From Verrucomicrobiales bacterium (GTDB lineage Bacteria > Verrucomicrobiota > Verrucomicrobiia > Verrucomicrobiales > DEV007), in the NCBI GenBank assembly GCA_002696885.1, contig NZSO01000001.1, positions 1 through 22,036 of the forward strand: a DNA stretch of 22,036 nt, read 5' to 3'. The first letter of the stretch is position 1. Every line of letters begins with the position of its first letter. Under the pieces are notes generated by a model. It searched no databases. It saw nothing but the letters and a program-made list of their open reading frames with translations, and was not told the origin of the DNA. Below, one piece after another: positions 1 through 9,000 of the stretch. The translations under genes were made by a program, and so were the position numbers.

Positions 1-1166
1 AATCCCTTGCTTGTCACAATTTTTAGGTCAACCTCTCTTCCTCCAGTATTCTTCAATGGGATATTAGTATTAATAACGTCACCAACCTTAGCTACAATTT
101 TAATAGATTTAGTACTATTGTTAATTTCCACATTGGCTGGCAATGCCTCTGCTTCAAGGTCAATGGCACTCGTAAATTTATCATGTCGAATATTGATTAC
201 TAATTTAACATCGCCTTGATAATCTTTTTTAATGTATAAAGGCAGTTCAAAATTACTCTTTTGTTCAATATTTACATTGCTTTCATAATACAAAAAAGAA
301 CTTCCTTCATGGCTAATATTTAAACTTATATCTTCATTGTAATTATTTTTTATATTCAATTTTGCCGTTCTTTGACCATCAACAAATTTAAATTTCAAAA
401 CAGGTGAAGTGACTATGCTAAATGGTGGAGTTATATTTGCCATCAACTTTACTTTTCTTTGGATCTCACCCACCTGAACAATTAATTCTTCACCAATTGG
501 GCCAATTGTATTTGATTGATTTAGATGAAGCGGTATCACTATGCGACCCTTTGCAGGTACATTTAAACGTGAAGCATTTTTTAAATATGAATACTTTTTT
601 AGCTCACTTAAACTTATATCAATATCTTCTTTTGATTGATTTATTACAATTAGATCTTTCGAACCCTTAAAACCTATTTGTAAGTCGCCGAAATTTATTT
701 CATCCTGAATTGAAATTTTAATAGGCTCCTTCGCAATCAACACTTTGACCTTAGAAGGTGATGAATATTTACCCCCTTGCGTCCTAGCTCTGTAAGTAAA
801 TATATCCTCATCAATATTTTCAACAAATTCGGCAAAATATCTCAGCCGAATGATCTTACCGGTACCCAACACTTCGCCTTGTGTAATTGTTTTATTATCG
901 ATTGTTAACAGTTTTCCATATTTCGGCTTTTCAAATATTGAATATTCAAAAACCTGTCCACTTTGTTGAGATGTAGCAGCCAAAGTTATTTCGATCGACG
1001 CCCCCTTTACGACTGAATAAGATGAGTCTAGGGCAACAGGGCCGAGACCTTTGGGCAATTTAACATCGGCACTTAATTCACTTAGTGAAAACCCAGTGAG
1101 AAGGCATAAATAAGAATATATGAATTTAGTTTGAAAAAATCTAAAATTTTTTAAAACCAAATTCAT
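1..1166 (-). CDS. Secreted Ig-like / HYDIN-type repeat protein (C-terminus beyond the left edge)
   Basis: One uninterrupted minus-strand frame runs from an ATG at 1166 to the window edge (388 codons plus two bases), so the gene is 3'-truncated here. The N-terminus is a signal peptide: basic start, hydrophobic stretch at about residues 16-28, and a plausible cleavage after LSA at 31-33, so the protein is probably exported. Residues about 40-140 resemble a bacterial cadherin/Ig-like fold (KPKYGKL at 80-86, then DEDIFTYRA at 119-127). Residues about 150-230 begin with INFGDLQIG, typical of ASH/SPD-2/HYDIN beta-sandwich repeats. At least one more beta-rich segment follows, including a second hydrophobic/polar repeat ending in PLKNTGG. 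No catalytic motif is visible. A structural or adhesive surface role is inferred. The gene lies downstream of rsfS-cinA in the same direction, across 91 bp. An in-frame TGA about 33 bases upstream limits other starts; a GTG directly before the ATG is also possible. Confidence 0.75.
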   Translation of the reverse strand, partial: MNLVLKNFRFFQTKFIYSYLCLLTGFSLSELSADVKLPKGLGPVALDSSYSVVKGASIEITLAATSQQSGQVFEYSIFEKPKYGKLLTIDNKTITQGEVLGTGKIIRLRYFAEFVENIDEDIFTYRARTQGGKYSSPSKVKVLIAKEPIKISIQDEINFGDLQIGFKGSKDLIVINQSKEDIDISLSELKKYSYLKNASRLNVPAKGRIVIPLHLNQSNTIGPIGEELIVQVGEIQRKVKLMANITPPFSIVTSPVLKFKFVDGQRTAKLNIKNNYNEDISLNISHEGSSFLYYESNVNIEQKSNFELPLYIKKDYQGDVKLVINIRHDKFTSAIDLEAEALPANVEINNSTKSIKIVAKVGDVINTNIPLKNTGGREVDLKIVTSKG

Positions 1167-1257
1167 CACCCAGAAAGTTACGTACCGATCAATTAACAGT
1201 CAAAATTCTTTTTGGTAGTTACAAGGGTTATTAAATAACTCAAATACTATTCAATTA

Positions 1258-2496
1258 TCAGATAAATAAATAGTCTCTCAATAAATTAAGCGCAGTCATT
1301 GCAACCTTCTCTTTAAATAAAATCCTATTGGTTTGATATATCTTTTTAATACACTGGGTCTCGCCACTTTTTGTTGATATGGCTATGTAAACTGTTCCAA
1401 CAGGCTTTTCAGCGCTGCCACCACTGGGTCCTGCAATACCTGTTATCGACAATGCAAAATCTGCACCTGAACTTTTTAAACACCCTTCAGCCATTGAAAT
1501 AGCCACGTCTGAGCTAACCGCACCATACTCTTCAAACAGTACTTCGTTAACATTCAATAATTTATTCTTAAATTCATTAGAGTATGTGACAAAACCAACC
1601 TTGAACACTTCAGAGGATCCTGACACATTGGTTAGTAAATTTGAAAGGTAACCACCTGTACATGATTCAGCTACACTTAGAGTGTTATTATTTTTTTTCA
1701 GAAGGCTTATGATATTCAAAGGCAATGAATCACAACCCTCACCAAGATAATACTTATCCAATTGTGAGATAACCTTATTAGAAACAGTTTTAACTTCGTG
1801 AGGATTACCGATGCACCTCAATATAATGCCTCCTGGTTTTAGGCAGTAACCAAACTCAATATTATGCGTAATTGATGAAGTGATTTCATCAACTTGAGAC
1901 GCAAGCTCAGATTCTCCCATGCCACTGAAAAAATGATTTAAGCATAGAGGCAATTCATTTGTAAAATTTTTCACTAGAGAAACAAGAATAGGTTCCACGC
2001 CGTGATCGTACATTGGTAACAATTCTTTGGGCGGGCCTGGGAGGAGGAATATATGGTTCTCTTTATCACTAGAAGAGTTCTTAAAATATATACCTGGTGC
2101 AGTGCCATTTTCATTAGCAAGTGCTAAGCCACCCTCAGGAATAAGTGCCTGCTTAATGTTAATGTCCCTCATTTTAGTGCCATTAGATTCAATCCTAATT
2201 TTAATTTGTTCCAAAATTTCATCATCTTTATACAATTTAAGATCAAGCAATTCAGCTAACATTTCTTTAGTTAAATCATCCTGAGTAGGCCCAAGACCTC
2301 CCGTCACGATGATTACATCTGATCTATGAATTGATTCTGCTAAGACTTCCTTTATATCAATCCCATCAGGTACTGTTGTTTGCCTAAAAACTTTTAATCC
2401 TAGAGCGATTAATCGTTCACCTATATGAGCGACATTGGTATTTACAACCTGGCCAGTCAATAATTCAGACCCCGTATTTATGACCTCAATCTTCAT
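1258..2496 (-). CDS. cinA: CinA-family protein: MoCF-like domain plus PncC nicotinamide-nucleotide amidohydrolase
   Basis: The 412-residue product has the full two-domain CinA layout. The N-terminal COG1058/MoCF-like half opens with MKIEVINTGSELLTGQ and carries GGLGPTQDDLT (about 66-76). The C-terminal PncC half carries AESCTGG with the expected catalytic Ser at 278 and a downstream SITGIAGPSGG. In this family the PncC domain deamidates NMN in the pyridine nucleotide cycle, and the N-terminal domain has been linked to ADP-ribose pyrophosphatase activity. Length matches the family (about 410-420). The open frame extends upstream to a TTG at 2520, but the ATG at 2496 is preferred because homologues begin M-K-x-E-I-I-x-x-G. 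The TTG start would overlap rsfS by 11 bp; the ATG start leaves a 13-bp gap. Either way the two genes are probably co-transcribed and the protein is cytoplasmic. Confidence 0.93.
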   Translation of the reverse strand: MKIEVINTGSELLTGQVVNTNVAHIGERLIALGLKVFRQTTVPDGIDIKEVLAESIHRSDVIIVTGGLGPTQDDLTKEMLAELLDLKLYKDDEILEQIKIRIESNGTKMRDINIKQALIPEGGLALANENGTAPGIYFKNSSSDKENHIFLLPGPPKELLPMYDHGVEPILVSLVKNFTNELPLCLNHFFSGMGESELASQVDEITSSITHNIEFGYCLKPGGIILRCIGNPHEVKTVSNKVISQLDKYYLGEGCDSLPLNIISLLKKNNNTLSVAESCTGGYLSNLLTNVSGSSEVFKVGFVTYSNEFKNKLLNVNEVLFEEYGAVSSDVAISMAEGCLKSSGADFALSITGIAGPSGGSAEKPVGTVYIAISTKSGETQCIKKIYQTNRILFKEKVAMTALNLLRDYLFI

Positions 2497-2509
2497 GATA
2501 AAATTATCA

Positions 2510-2884
2510 TTATTGGGCAAGGAATTTTAAATCCACATCTGTAGAGTCAGACCAAAGCTCTTCTAACGTATAATTGTTTCTTAAATCATCATGAAATATA
2601 TGAAGAACAACATCGACATAATCAATAATCAACCACAAGCTTTCCGGAGTTCCTTCAATAGCTCTTGGAGATACGGAATAAATCGATTTGATATCCTTAT
2701 CAATATCACGACGCAGCGCTTTGAGTTGAGGTATAGAATCAACTGTGCAAATGACGAAAAAATCAGCAATTGAAGAAATACCTATAAGATCGAGAACTTT
2801 GATTTTTTTAGCCTTGTTTTCATATGCCTGCTTCGCCACAGCAATGGCAAGCTCTTCACCCTCTATCAATTTATTCTGTAACAT
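2510..2884 (-). CDS. rsfS: Ribosomal silencing factor RsfS
   Basis: The 124-residue cytoplasmic protein is the normal size for RsfS (Iojap/DUF143). The family binds ribosomal protein uL14 and blocks subunit joining when nutrients are scarce. Visible signatures are KKIKVLDLIGISSIADFFVI (about 26-45, the conserved D-x-x-DFFVIC region), a positively spaced helix with KALRRDIDK, and the C-terminal VVLHIFHDDLRNNYTLEELW hallmark. The start is an ATG at 2884 followed by a helix typical of the family. It is first in a pair with cinA. RsfS genes more often neighbour nadD, obgE or rlmH, none of which is in this window, so the cinA linkage is a local arrangement. The 99-bp upstream gap shows no convincing promoter. 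Confidence 0.95.
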   Translation of the reverse strand: MLQNKLIEGEELAIAVAKQAYENKAKKIKVLDLIGISSIADFFVICTVDSIPQLKALRRDIDKDIKSIYSVSPRAIEGTPESLWLIIDYVDVVLHIFHDDLRNNYTLEELWSDSTDVDLKFLAQ

Positions 2885-2983
2885 AAAACGTATAATTTAA
2901 TTTCTACCGATAATGAAATAGAGCAACTAAAAGCTTAATTAGAGGGTTTATTAAATAATAATTTCCATCGATAATTGATACAT

Positions 2984-4213
2984 CTACCGGTATAGAAGGT
3001 GCTTACTTCTTAGGTTGTTATATTTTTTCAGAAACGGTTTCCAACTTTTGGTAATATTATTTATTGATAAATCCCGAAAAGATTTTTTCCCAATATCTTC
3101 CGTGCCGTATACCTTATAGAGCAGACTATTGGCGCCCTTTTTTGACGGTATTAATTCTATCTTTTTTTCATCAGCCTGCTCAAGAATGTGTTTTAATATT
3201 GTCAAACCAGAAGCCACTAATGGTCCATTATAATCTTCATTAATTTCTAGGTTCACTCCACCTCTCCTTGGGTGCTTAGCATCTGAGTATGGTTTATATT
3301 TTACGCCTTTAATTTCATTTAAATTTAAGGCGTCAACAAGACTAGAACTAGAAATGCCATTGGTAGAAATATTCTGAAATGGTTTATTTGTACCAGTTCC
3401 CGCATAAACACCGGTTACATGTTGAGGAATACAACTAAGTAAATAATAAAAACATGAATCTGCTCTGGGAATATTTGGTGATGTTTGAACCCAATTTAAT
3501 CCTGTGTCATCCCAGGACATAGATCTCTTCCATCCTTTCATTTTTATAATTCTTAATTTTGGCTTTCGACTAAGCCAACCTTCTGCTGAAGCCATTTTGG
3601 CGATCTCTCCAACAGTTAGTCCATGCCGAAAAGCAACAGGAAACATTCCGACAAAAGAATACCAGTCTTTTGTTATTGGAGGGCCCTCAATATTTATTCC
3701 ATCAACAGGATTAGGCCTATCAAGAACAATAAATTCAATATCATTCTCTGCTGCTGCTTCCATACACAACCCCATAGTGCTTATGTACGTATAACACCTA
3801 ACACCTACATCTTGAATATCGAAAACCAAGGTATCAATACCTTTAAGCATATTGGCATCTGGCTTACGTGTTTTTCCATATAAGGAAAAAGCTTTCAATC
3901 CGGTCAATGGATCAATTCTTGAGGAAACCCATTTACCTGCTAATTCATTTCCATCAAGACCATGCTCAGGTGTATACAGTGAAACTAAATTAACATTTTT
4001 TGCATTAAACAAAACACTTCGTGTTTTGTTTCCTTTCGAGTTAACACCCGTCTGATTCGTTATCAAACCAACCCTTTTACCTTTTAATGGCGAAAAAGCC
4101 ATTCTCTCAAGCTCATCGATTCCAAGACTGACTTTGTTATGGGTAGATGATGAATAAAGATCAAATCTCAATATAAACAAAAAACAAAAAATTGTGATAA
4201 AAATTAATTTCAT
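2984..4213 (-). CDS. namZ: Secreted DUF1343 exo-beta-N-acetylmuramidase (NamZ-like, GH171)
   Basis: The 409-residue protein begins with a clear signal peptide (MKLIFITIFCFLFILRF), so it should act in the periplasm or outside the cell. The mature part carries the DUF1343 hallmarks in order: VGLITNQTG (about 48-56), YTPEHGLDG (80-88), SLYG (110-113), FDIQDVGVRCYTYIST (131-146) and LDRPNPVDG (164-172). Bacillus subtilis NamZ, the characterised member, removes MurNAc from the non-reducing ends of peptidoglycan glycan strands. The Glu of PEHG is the likely catalytic position, by recollection of the family and not proven here. The divergent neighbour is a NagZ-type hexosaminidase, the enzyme that works alternately with NamZ in Bacillus, which supports this role. 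The ATG at 4213 has no Shine-Dalgarno sequence. Length fits the family. Confidence 0.9.
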   Translation of the reverse strand: MKLIFITIFCFLFILRFDLYSSSTHNKVSLGIDELERMAFSPLKGKRVGLITNQTGVNSKGNKTRSVLFNAKNVNLVSLYTPEHGLDGNELAGKWVSSRIDPLTGLKAFSLYGKTRKPDANMLKGIDTLVFDIQDVGVRCYTYISTMGLCMEAAAENDIEFIVLDRPNPVDGINIEGPPITKDWYSFVGMFPVAFRHGLTVGEIAKMASAEGWLSRKPKLRIIKMKGWKRSMSWDDTGLNWVQTSPNIPRADSCFYYLLSCIPQHVTGVYAGTGTNKPFQNISTNGISSSSLVDALNLNEIKGVKYKPYSDAKHPRRGGVNLEINEDYNGPLVASGLTILKHILEQADEKKIELIPSKKGANSLLYKVYGTEDIGKKSFRDLSINNITKSWKPFLKKYNNLRSKHLLYR

Positions 4214-4248
4214 GGTAATGACTTATAAAGTTAATCTAGACTAAATTT
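4214..4248. promoter_or_regulatory. 35-bp divergent intergenic region between namZ and nagZ-like genes
   Basis: Two outward-facing ATGs (4213 minus, 4249 plus) leave only 35 bp for both promoters. A symmetric TTATAA lies at 4223-4228 within ACTTATAAAGT. It can be read as TATAAA (4224-4229) on the plus strand and TATAAG on the minus strand, each 5 of 6 to a sigma-70 -10 box. No good -35 box is seen in either direction; those elements would lie inside the coding regions. A shared bidirectional promoter with very short leaders is an inference. Confidence 0.35.
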
Positions 4249-5361
4249 ATGAATGCAGAAGACGTAGGTCAATTAATACTCATGGGAATTCCAGGGACTG
4301 ATATTGATAATGAAACTGCAAATATTATAAGAAAAGTTAAACCAGGTGGCATCATCCTTTTTGGAAGAAATATTGAATCACCCAATCAATTAAGAAATCT
4401 TATCGATGACATTAGATCATTATGCAGCATTGAGCCAATTATTACGATTGATCAAGAAGGAGGGCGTGTATCTAGGCTTAGGTTAATAGGCAATGAACCT
4501 CCAAGTGCATCAGAATTAGCAAAAAAAGATGACATCAAATTAATTGAAAGACATGGAACATTAACAGGCGAGATACTTCGCTTATTTGGATTTAACTTAA
4601 ATTTATGTCCTGTACTAGATGTTTCAGGCAATAATGATTTAGTGAACTCTCTAAATGGAAGGTGTTACGGCGAAACCATCACCGATGTTATAACAAGAGC
4701 ATCAGCATTTAATCACGCCATGAGGTATGAAGGAATATTATCATGTGCCAAGCATTTCCCAGGCTATACGTTTGCGGAATGTGATGCTCATGAAAAGCTG
4801 CCAACTGTAGACCGAACACGAGAGCAATGGGAAAATTATGAATGTGCTCCTTTTAATGCCATGCTACCAGACATTGATAGCGTCATGATATGCCATACAC
4901 ATTATCCATTTTTTGAAAATAACTCAGAAGAAACCATTCCAGCATCCCTTTCATATAATGTAATAACTAAGACGCTAAGAAATCAATTGTCATTCGATCA
5001 TGGGCTTGTCATGACGGATGATTTAGATATGGGAGCTATCCTTAATGAGTTTGGATTTGAACAGACGATAAAGATGGCAGTCAAAGCAGGCAACGATCTT
5101 ATCATGATTTGCCACAGAACAGAAATGGCTATAAAAGCATCTGAGATTCTCCAAGAATTACCTGAAATAGAACTCTTTGATTCAATTCATAGAATAAAGA
5201 AAATTAAGGAGAAATTAGCTTTTCCAAAAGAATTTTGTTTAGAAAAGTTGGAAGAAATAGATAATTTGATTTGGCAGCTTAGAGTGGACACACTTGGAGA
5301 GGAATTAGCAAAAAATAAATCTATTGAAAATGCCAAGCGAAGCCCTGTAGAAGATTATTAA
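4249..5361 (+). CDS. nagZ: Cytoplasmic GH3 beta-N-acetylhexosaminidase, NagZ-like
   Basis: The 370-residue product has no signal peptide and matches the GH3 N-terminal (NagZ) barrel, which removes GlcNAc from GlcNAc-anhydroMurNAc-peptides or GlcNAc-MurNAc during cell-wall recycling. Motifs in order: GGIILFGRN (33-41), ITIDQEGGRVSRL (66-78), AKHFPGY (167-173), the DAH dyad at Asp179/His181 expected for the acid/base loop, and VMTDDLDMGAI (254-264), where Asp257 is the probable nucleophile. The usual KHFPGHGD loop is altered to KHFPGYTFAECDAH, so the second His is replaced by Tyr and the loop is changed, though the catalytic D-x-H is kept. It is slightly longer than typical NagZ (about 330-345). 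It diverges from namZ and is followed 4 bp downstream by the zinc-ribbon gene, probably in one transcript. Periplasmic NamZ plus cytoplasmic NagZ implies that wall fragments are imported. Confidence 0.9.
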   Translation: MNAEDVGQLILMGIPGTDIDNETANIIRKVKPGGIILFGRNIESPNQLRNLIDDIRSLCSIEPIITIDQEGGRVSRLRLIGNEPPSASELAKKDDIKLIERHGTLTGEILRLFGFNLNLCPVLDVSGNNDLVNSLNGRCYGETITDVITRASAFNHAMRYEGILSCAKHFPGYTFAECDAHEKLPTVDRTREQWENYECAPFNAMLPDIDSVMICHTHYPFFENNSEETIPASLSYNVITKTLRNQLSFDHGLVMTDDLDMGAILNEFGFEQTIKMAVKAGNDLIMICHRTEMAIKASEILQELPEIELFDSIHRIKKIKEKLAFPKEFCLEKLEEIDNLIWQLRVDTLGEELAKNKSIENAKRSPVEDY

Positions 5362-5365
5362 AACA

Positions 5366-6064
5366 ATGTTACCTGAAATAGAACAACTACTCATTATACA
5401 AGACAGAGACCAAAATATTACTAAATTAAACGCTGACATTGATCGTCTTCCATTAGAGGAAGAACAAGCAAAGCAACGTCTTAAAAAAGCTAATGAATTA
5501 GTTGAAACTTCACAATCCAACGTGAAAGAAAATGAAGTTCAAATAAGTAAAATTGAACTTGATATTGAGACCCGAAAAGACAGCATTACCAAATTAAAAA
5601 ACCAGCAACTCGAGACAAAAAAGAATGAAGAGTTTGCGGCAATGGAACACTCTATAAACAATTATCAAGATGAGATATCCGCTCTGGAGGATGACCAACT
5701 TCAATTAATGGAAAATGGTGAGGAATTAAATAAATTACTCGATGAAGCCAATCAGAACCTAACCAAAGATCAAAAGGTTGTTGATTCTGAATTATCAATC
5801 ATATCCGAGAGAAGAAATCAATTTACAAAAAAAAAGGCTGACTTTGAAGAGGATAGAAAAAAAATAGCTTTAGAGATAGATCCTGACCTTTTAGATCAAT
5901 ACAACAGAATATTTAAAAGCAAAAAAAGCCTGGCCGTTACAGAACTTATAAATGACATTTGTTCGGGTTGTCACATGAAAGTTACTCCATCAACTGCCGG
6001 TATGGTTAGAGCAGAAAAATCAGTTACCACGTGCGACCAATGTGGTAGAATTTTATATAGTTAA
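5366..6064 (+). CDS. Coiled-coil protein with C-terminal C4 zinc ribbon (DUF164/zf-RING_7 family)
   Basis: The 232-residue cytoplasmic protein has a long, highly charged antiparallel coiled coil at about residues 10-175, rich in E, K, Q and D. A C-terminal zinc ribbon follows, with two CxxC pairs: ICSGCHMK (Cys199, Cys202) and TTCDQCGR (Cys223, Cys226). This is the layout of the widespread 'C4-type zinc ribbon' family that includes chlamydial CdsZ and Helicobacter HP0958, proteins tied to type III secretion or flagellar and RNA-binding roles. In most bacteria the function is unknown and nothing here suggests a secretion system. The ATG lies 4 bp after the nagZ-like stop, indicating translational coupling or an operon. 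Length is normal for the family. Confidence 0.9.
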   Translation: MLPEIEQLLIIQDRDQNITKLNADIDRLPLEEEQAKQRLKKANELVETSQSNVKENEVQISKIELDIETRKDSITKLKNQQLETKKNEEFAAMEHSINNYQDEISALEDDQLQLMENGEELNKLLDEANQNLTKDQKVVDSELSIISERRNQFTKKKADFEEDRKKIALEIDPDLLDQYNRIFKSKKSLAVTELINDICSGCHMKVTPSTAGMVRAEKSVTTCDQCGRILYS

Positions 6065-6098
6065 TTTTTAACCTTAGCTTCCTTAAATAATAAAGTTT

Positions 6099-9000
6099 GT
6101 GCATCAACTATATTCAAGCATCAAATTTTATCCGTTCTTCATATTACTATATTTGACCAGTTGTAATAATCAAACATCTGAAAATCCCTCAAATATAAAA
6201 CCATCACCAAACTTAATTAGTTTTGAAAGCCTAAATCAAAATTCTACTAAATTAACTGATAAGAATTTTGAATTGATCGACAACAGTTATTCGGGGATAG
6301 ATTTCAAATTTGATCTAGGTGACTTCTACACTCGGGCTAAAGAATACATATTTGCAACCCCAATGGGAGGAGTTGCTACAGGCGATTTCAATGGAGATTC
6401 ACTTCCAGATATTTATTTAACTCGTCCCAGCGGAGGAAATAGACTCTATAAGAATTTGGGTGGTTTTAAATTTTTGGATATCACTGAATCTGCAAACCTA
6501 GATGACAAGTCTATTTGGGGAACAGGTGCTGGCTTTATAGACATTGATGGTGACAGTGACTTAGATATTTATGCTTGTGGTTACATGACTCCAAATAAAA
6601 TATTCATCAATAATGGTGATGAGACATTTACTGAAAAATCTAAAACAATCGGACTTGATCATGTTGCAGCTAGTATGAATCTAAATTTTGCTGACATTGA
6701 CGGCGACACTGATCTTGATGCGTACCTTGTGACAACTACAAAACTACCTCCAGAAGGGACAAAATTTGGAGTTAACTTTGTAAAACAAGAAGACGGATCT
6801 GAGAAACCAGTTATCCCTAATGAAATCGCCGAATATTGGCAATTTATATATCTACCAAACAAAAAAGTCCACAAAACAGAAGCAGGTCAAGCTGACAGGC
6901 TATTTTTAAATGAGAACGGAAAATTTAAAGATGTAACAGCCAGATCTGGAATAGAAGGGAATTACTTCACACTGAGCGCTACATGGTGGGACTATGATTC
7001 TGATGGAGATCCCGATATTTATGTGTCAAATGACTATACCGGTCCTGACATGCTATACAATAACGATGGAAACGGTTTTTTTAAAAACATAATTCATTCC
7101 TCCATCCCCCACACACCTTGGTTCTCAATGGGAAGTGACTCTGGTGATGTCAATAACGATGGCATGATCGATTTATTTGCTACAGACATGGCCGCAACAA
7201 GTCACTACAGGGAGAAAGTAATGATGGGAAACATGAATGATATGGGATGGTTTTTAGAACATGCTAACCCTCGTCAATACATGAGAAATGCGCTCTATAT
7301 AAACACAGGTACAAACAAGATGCTAGAGTCTGCTTACTTATCTGGAATAGCGAGCACTGATTGGTCATGGAGCCCAAGGTTGGAAGACTTTGATTGCGAC
7401 GGCCTAATAGATTTATTTGTTACCAATGGTGTCATTAGAGATAGCATGAATTCAGACATCTCAATAATGGCAGAGAAAAAATTCAAAGGAGGCAGTTCTG
7501 AATGGAGAAAATTTTGGACCAATCAAAAAATGAGAAAGGAACGGAATCTTGCTTTTAAGAATATTGGTGATTTGAAATTCATCCCCTCGGGCAATTCATG
7601 GGGATTAGATCATGACGGAGTCTCCCTTGGCGCTGCTACCGCAGACTTTGATGGCGATGGAGATTTAGACATAATAGTTAATAATGCTGACGGTTTACCG
7701 CTTCTTTATAAAAACAACACCACAAACAATAGAGTATCCATAAAGCTAATTGGAAATAATGAGAACTCTCATGCAATTGGATCCAGTGTAAAGTTAATCT
7801 ACTCTGGAAAAATTCAATACAAGGAAATCAACCCCGTAAAGGGCTGGCTATCGTCCAATGACACCACGCTATCATTTGGCTTGGGTGAAACCACAGTGAT
7901 TGACGAAATTATCGTGAAGTGGAGAAGTGGTAAAACCCAAAAACTTCATTCTATTGAGACAAACCAGAAAATTACCATCAGAGAAACTTCCAAATATAAT
8001 ACTACAGATGATAAAAATGTGAATAATTTGCCGCTATTTTCAATCATGAAAGAAAATAAAGGCATAACCCATCAAGAATCTATATTTGATGATTTTAACA
8101 AACAGCCACTGTTGCCAAACAAGCAATCAATTAGAGGGCCAAGTCTTTGTTGGGGCGATATCGATAATGACGGAGATAATGATCTTTTTATAGGTGGTGC
8201 GGCGAATTTACCATCACAACTCTACATTAATAATAATGGTAAATTGAAATTATCAGATTCATCTGGATTAAATAAGCATGTAAAACCAGAAATTACTTGT
8301 TGTATATTCTTTGATGTAGATTCAGATAATGACTTAGATTTGGTTGTTGGTTCAGGCTCGAATGAATTTCCAATTGATGATTCTGCCTATATTGATCAAC
8401 TTTATTTAAATGACGGGAAAGGTAAATTTGTTCTTTCATCAAATTATAAGGCACCATCAAAACCAACAAGTTCCCTTTCGACAATTGACATTAACAATGA
8501 TGGAAACCTTGACATCATTGTTGGTGGCTCCTCGGTCGCAGGTAGCTATCCCCTATCAGAAAAAACTTATGTAATGCTTAACAAAGGCAATGGTAACTTT
8601 GTACCCATTTACAATAAAAGTCTTAATTCAACTAAACTTCCAAATGACATAAAGGTCGGTGATATCGATAACGATGGAAATAATGAAATTATTATAGCAT
8701 GTGAATGGGGGCCGATCCGCATTTATAAAAATTCAGACAATGGTCTTCAAGAAATAACAACAGATCTAAAATTAGATTCCAGGACAGGATGGTGGAATTC
8801 AATTAATCTTAACGATTTTGATAACGATGGTGATCTGGACATCTTAGCTACCAATTTTGGTTACAACACAAAGTATAAAGCCTCAATATCAAAACCTGAA
8901 TTACTTTATTTCTCTGACTTCGATGAATCTGGAAATTTTGATATTGTTGAAGCTAAATACGAAGGTGATTCCTTGGTTCCACGACGTGGTTTTAGTTGCT

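Noticed and set aside
7..670. Two plus-strand open frames (7-219 and 422-670).
   Set aside because: They lie antisense to one continuous 388-codon minus-strand frame with a signal peptide and recognisable domains; their translations look like leucine-rich noise.
2497..2520. TTG start for CinA eight codons upstream.
   Set aside because: It is a rarer codon inside rsfS, and the family begins at the ATG at 2496 (M-K-I-E-V-I).
2885..2983. Promoter for rsfS in the 99-bp gap.
   Set aside because: -10-like sequences such as TATACG occur, but no -35 is at a proper distance.
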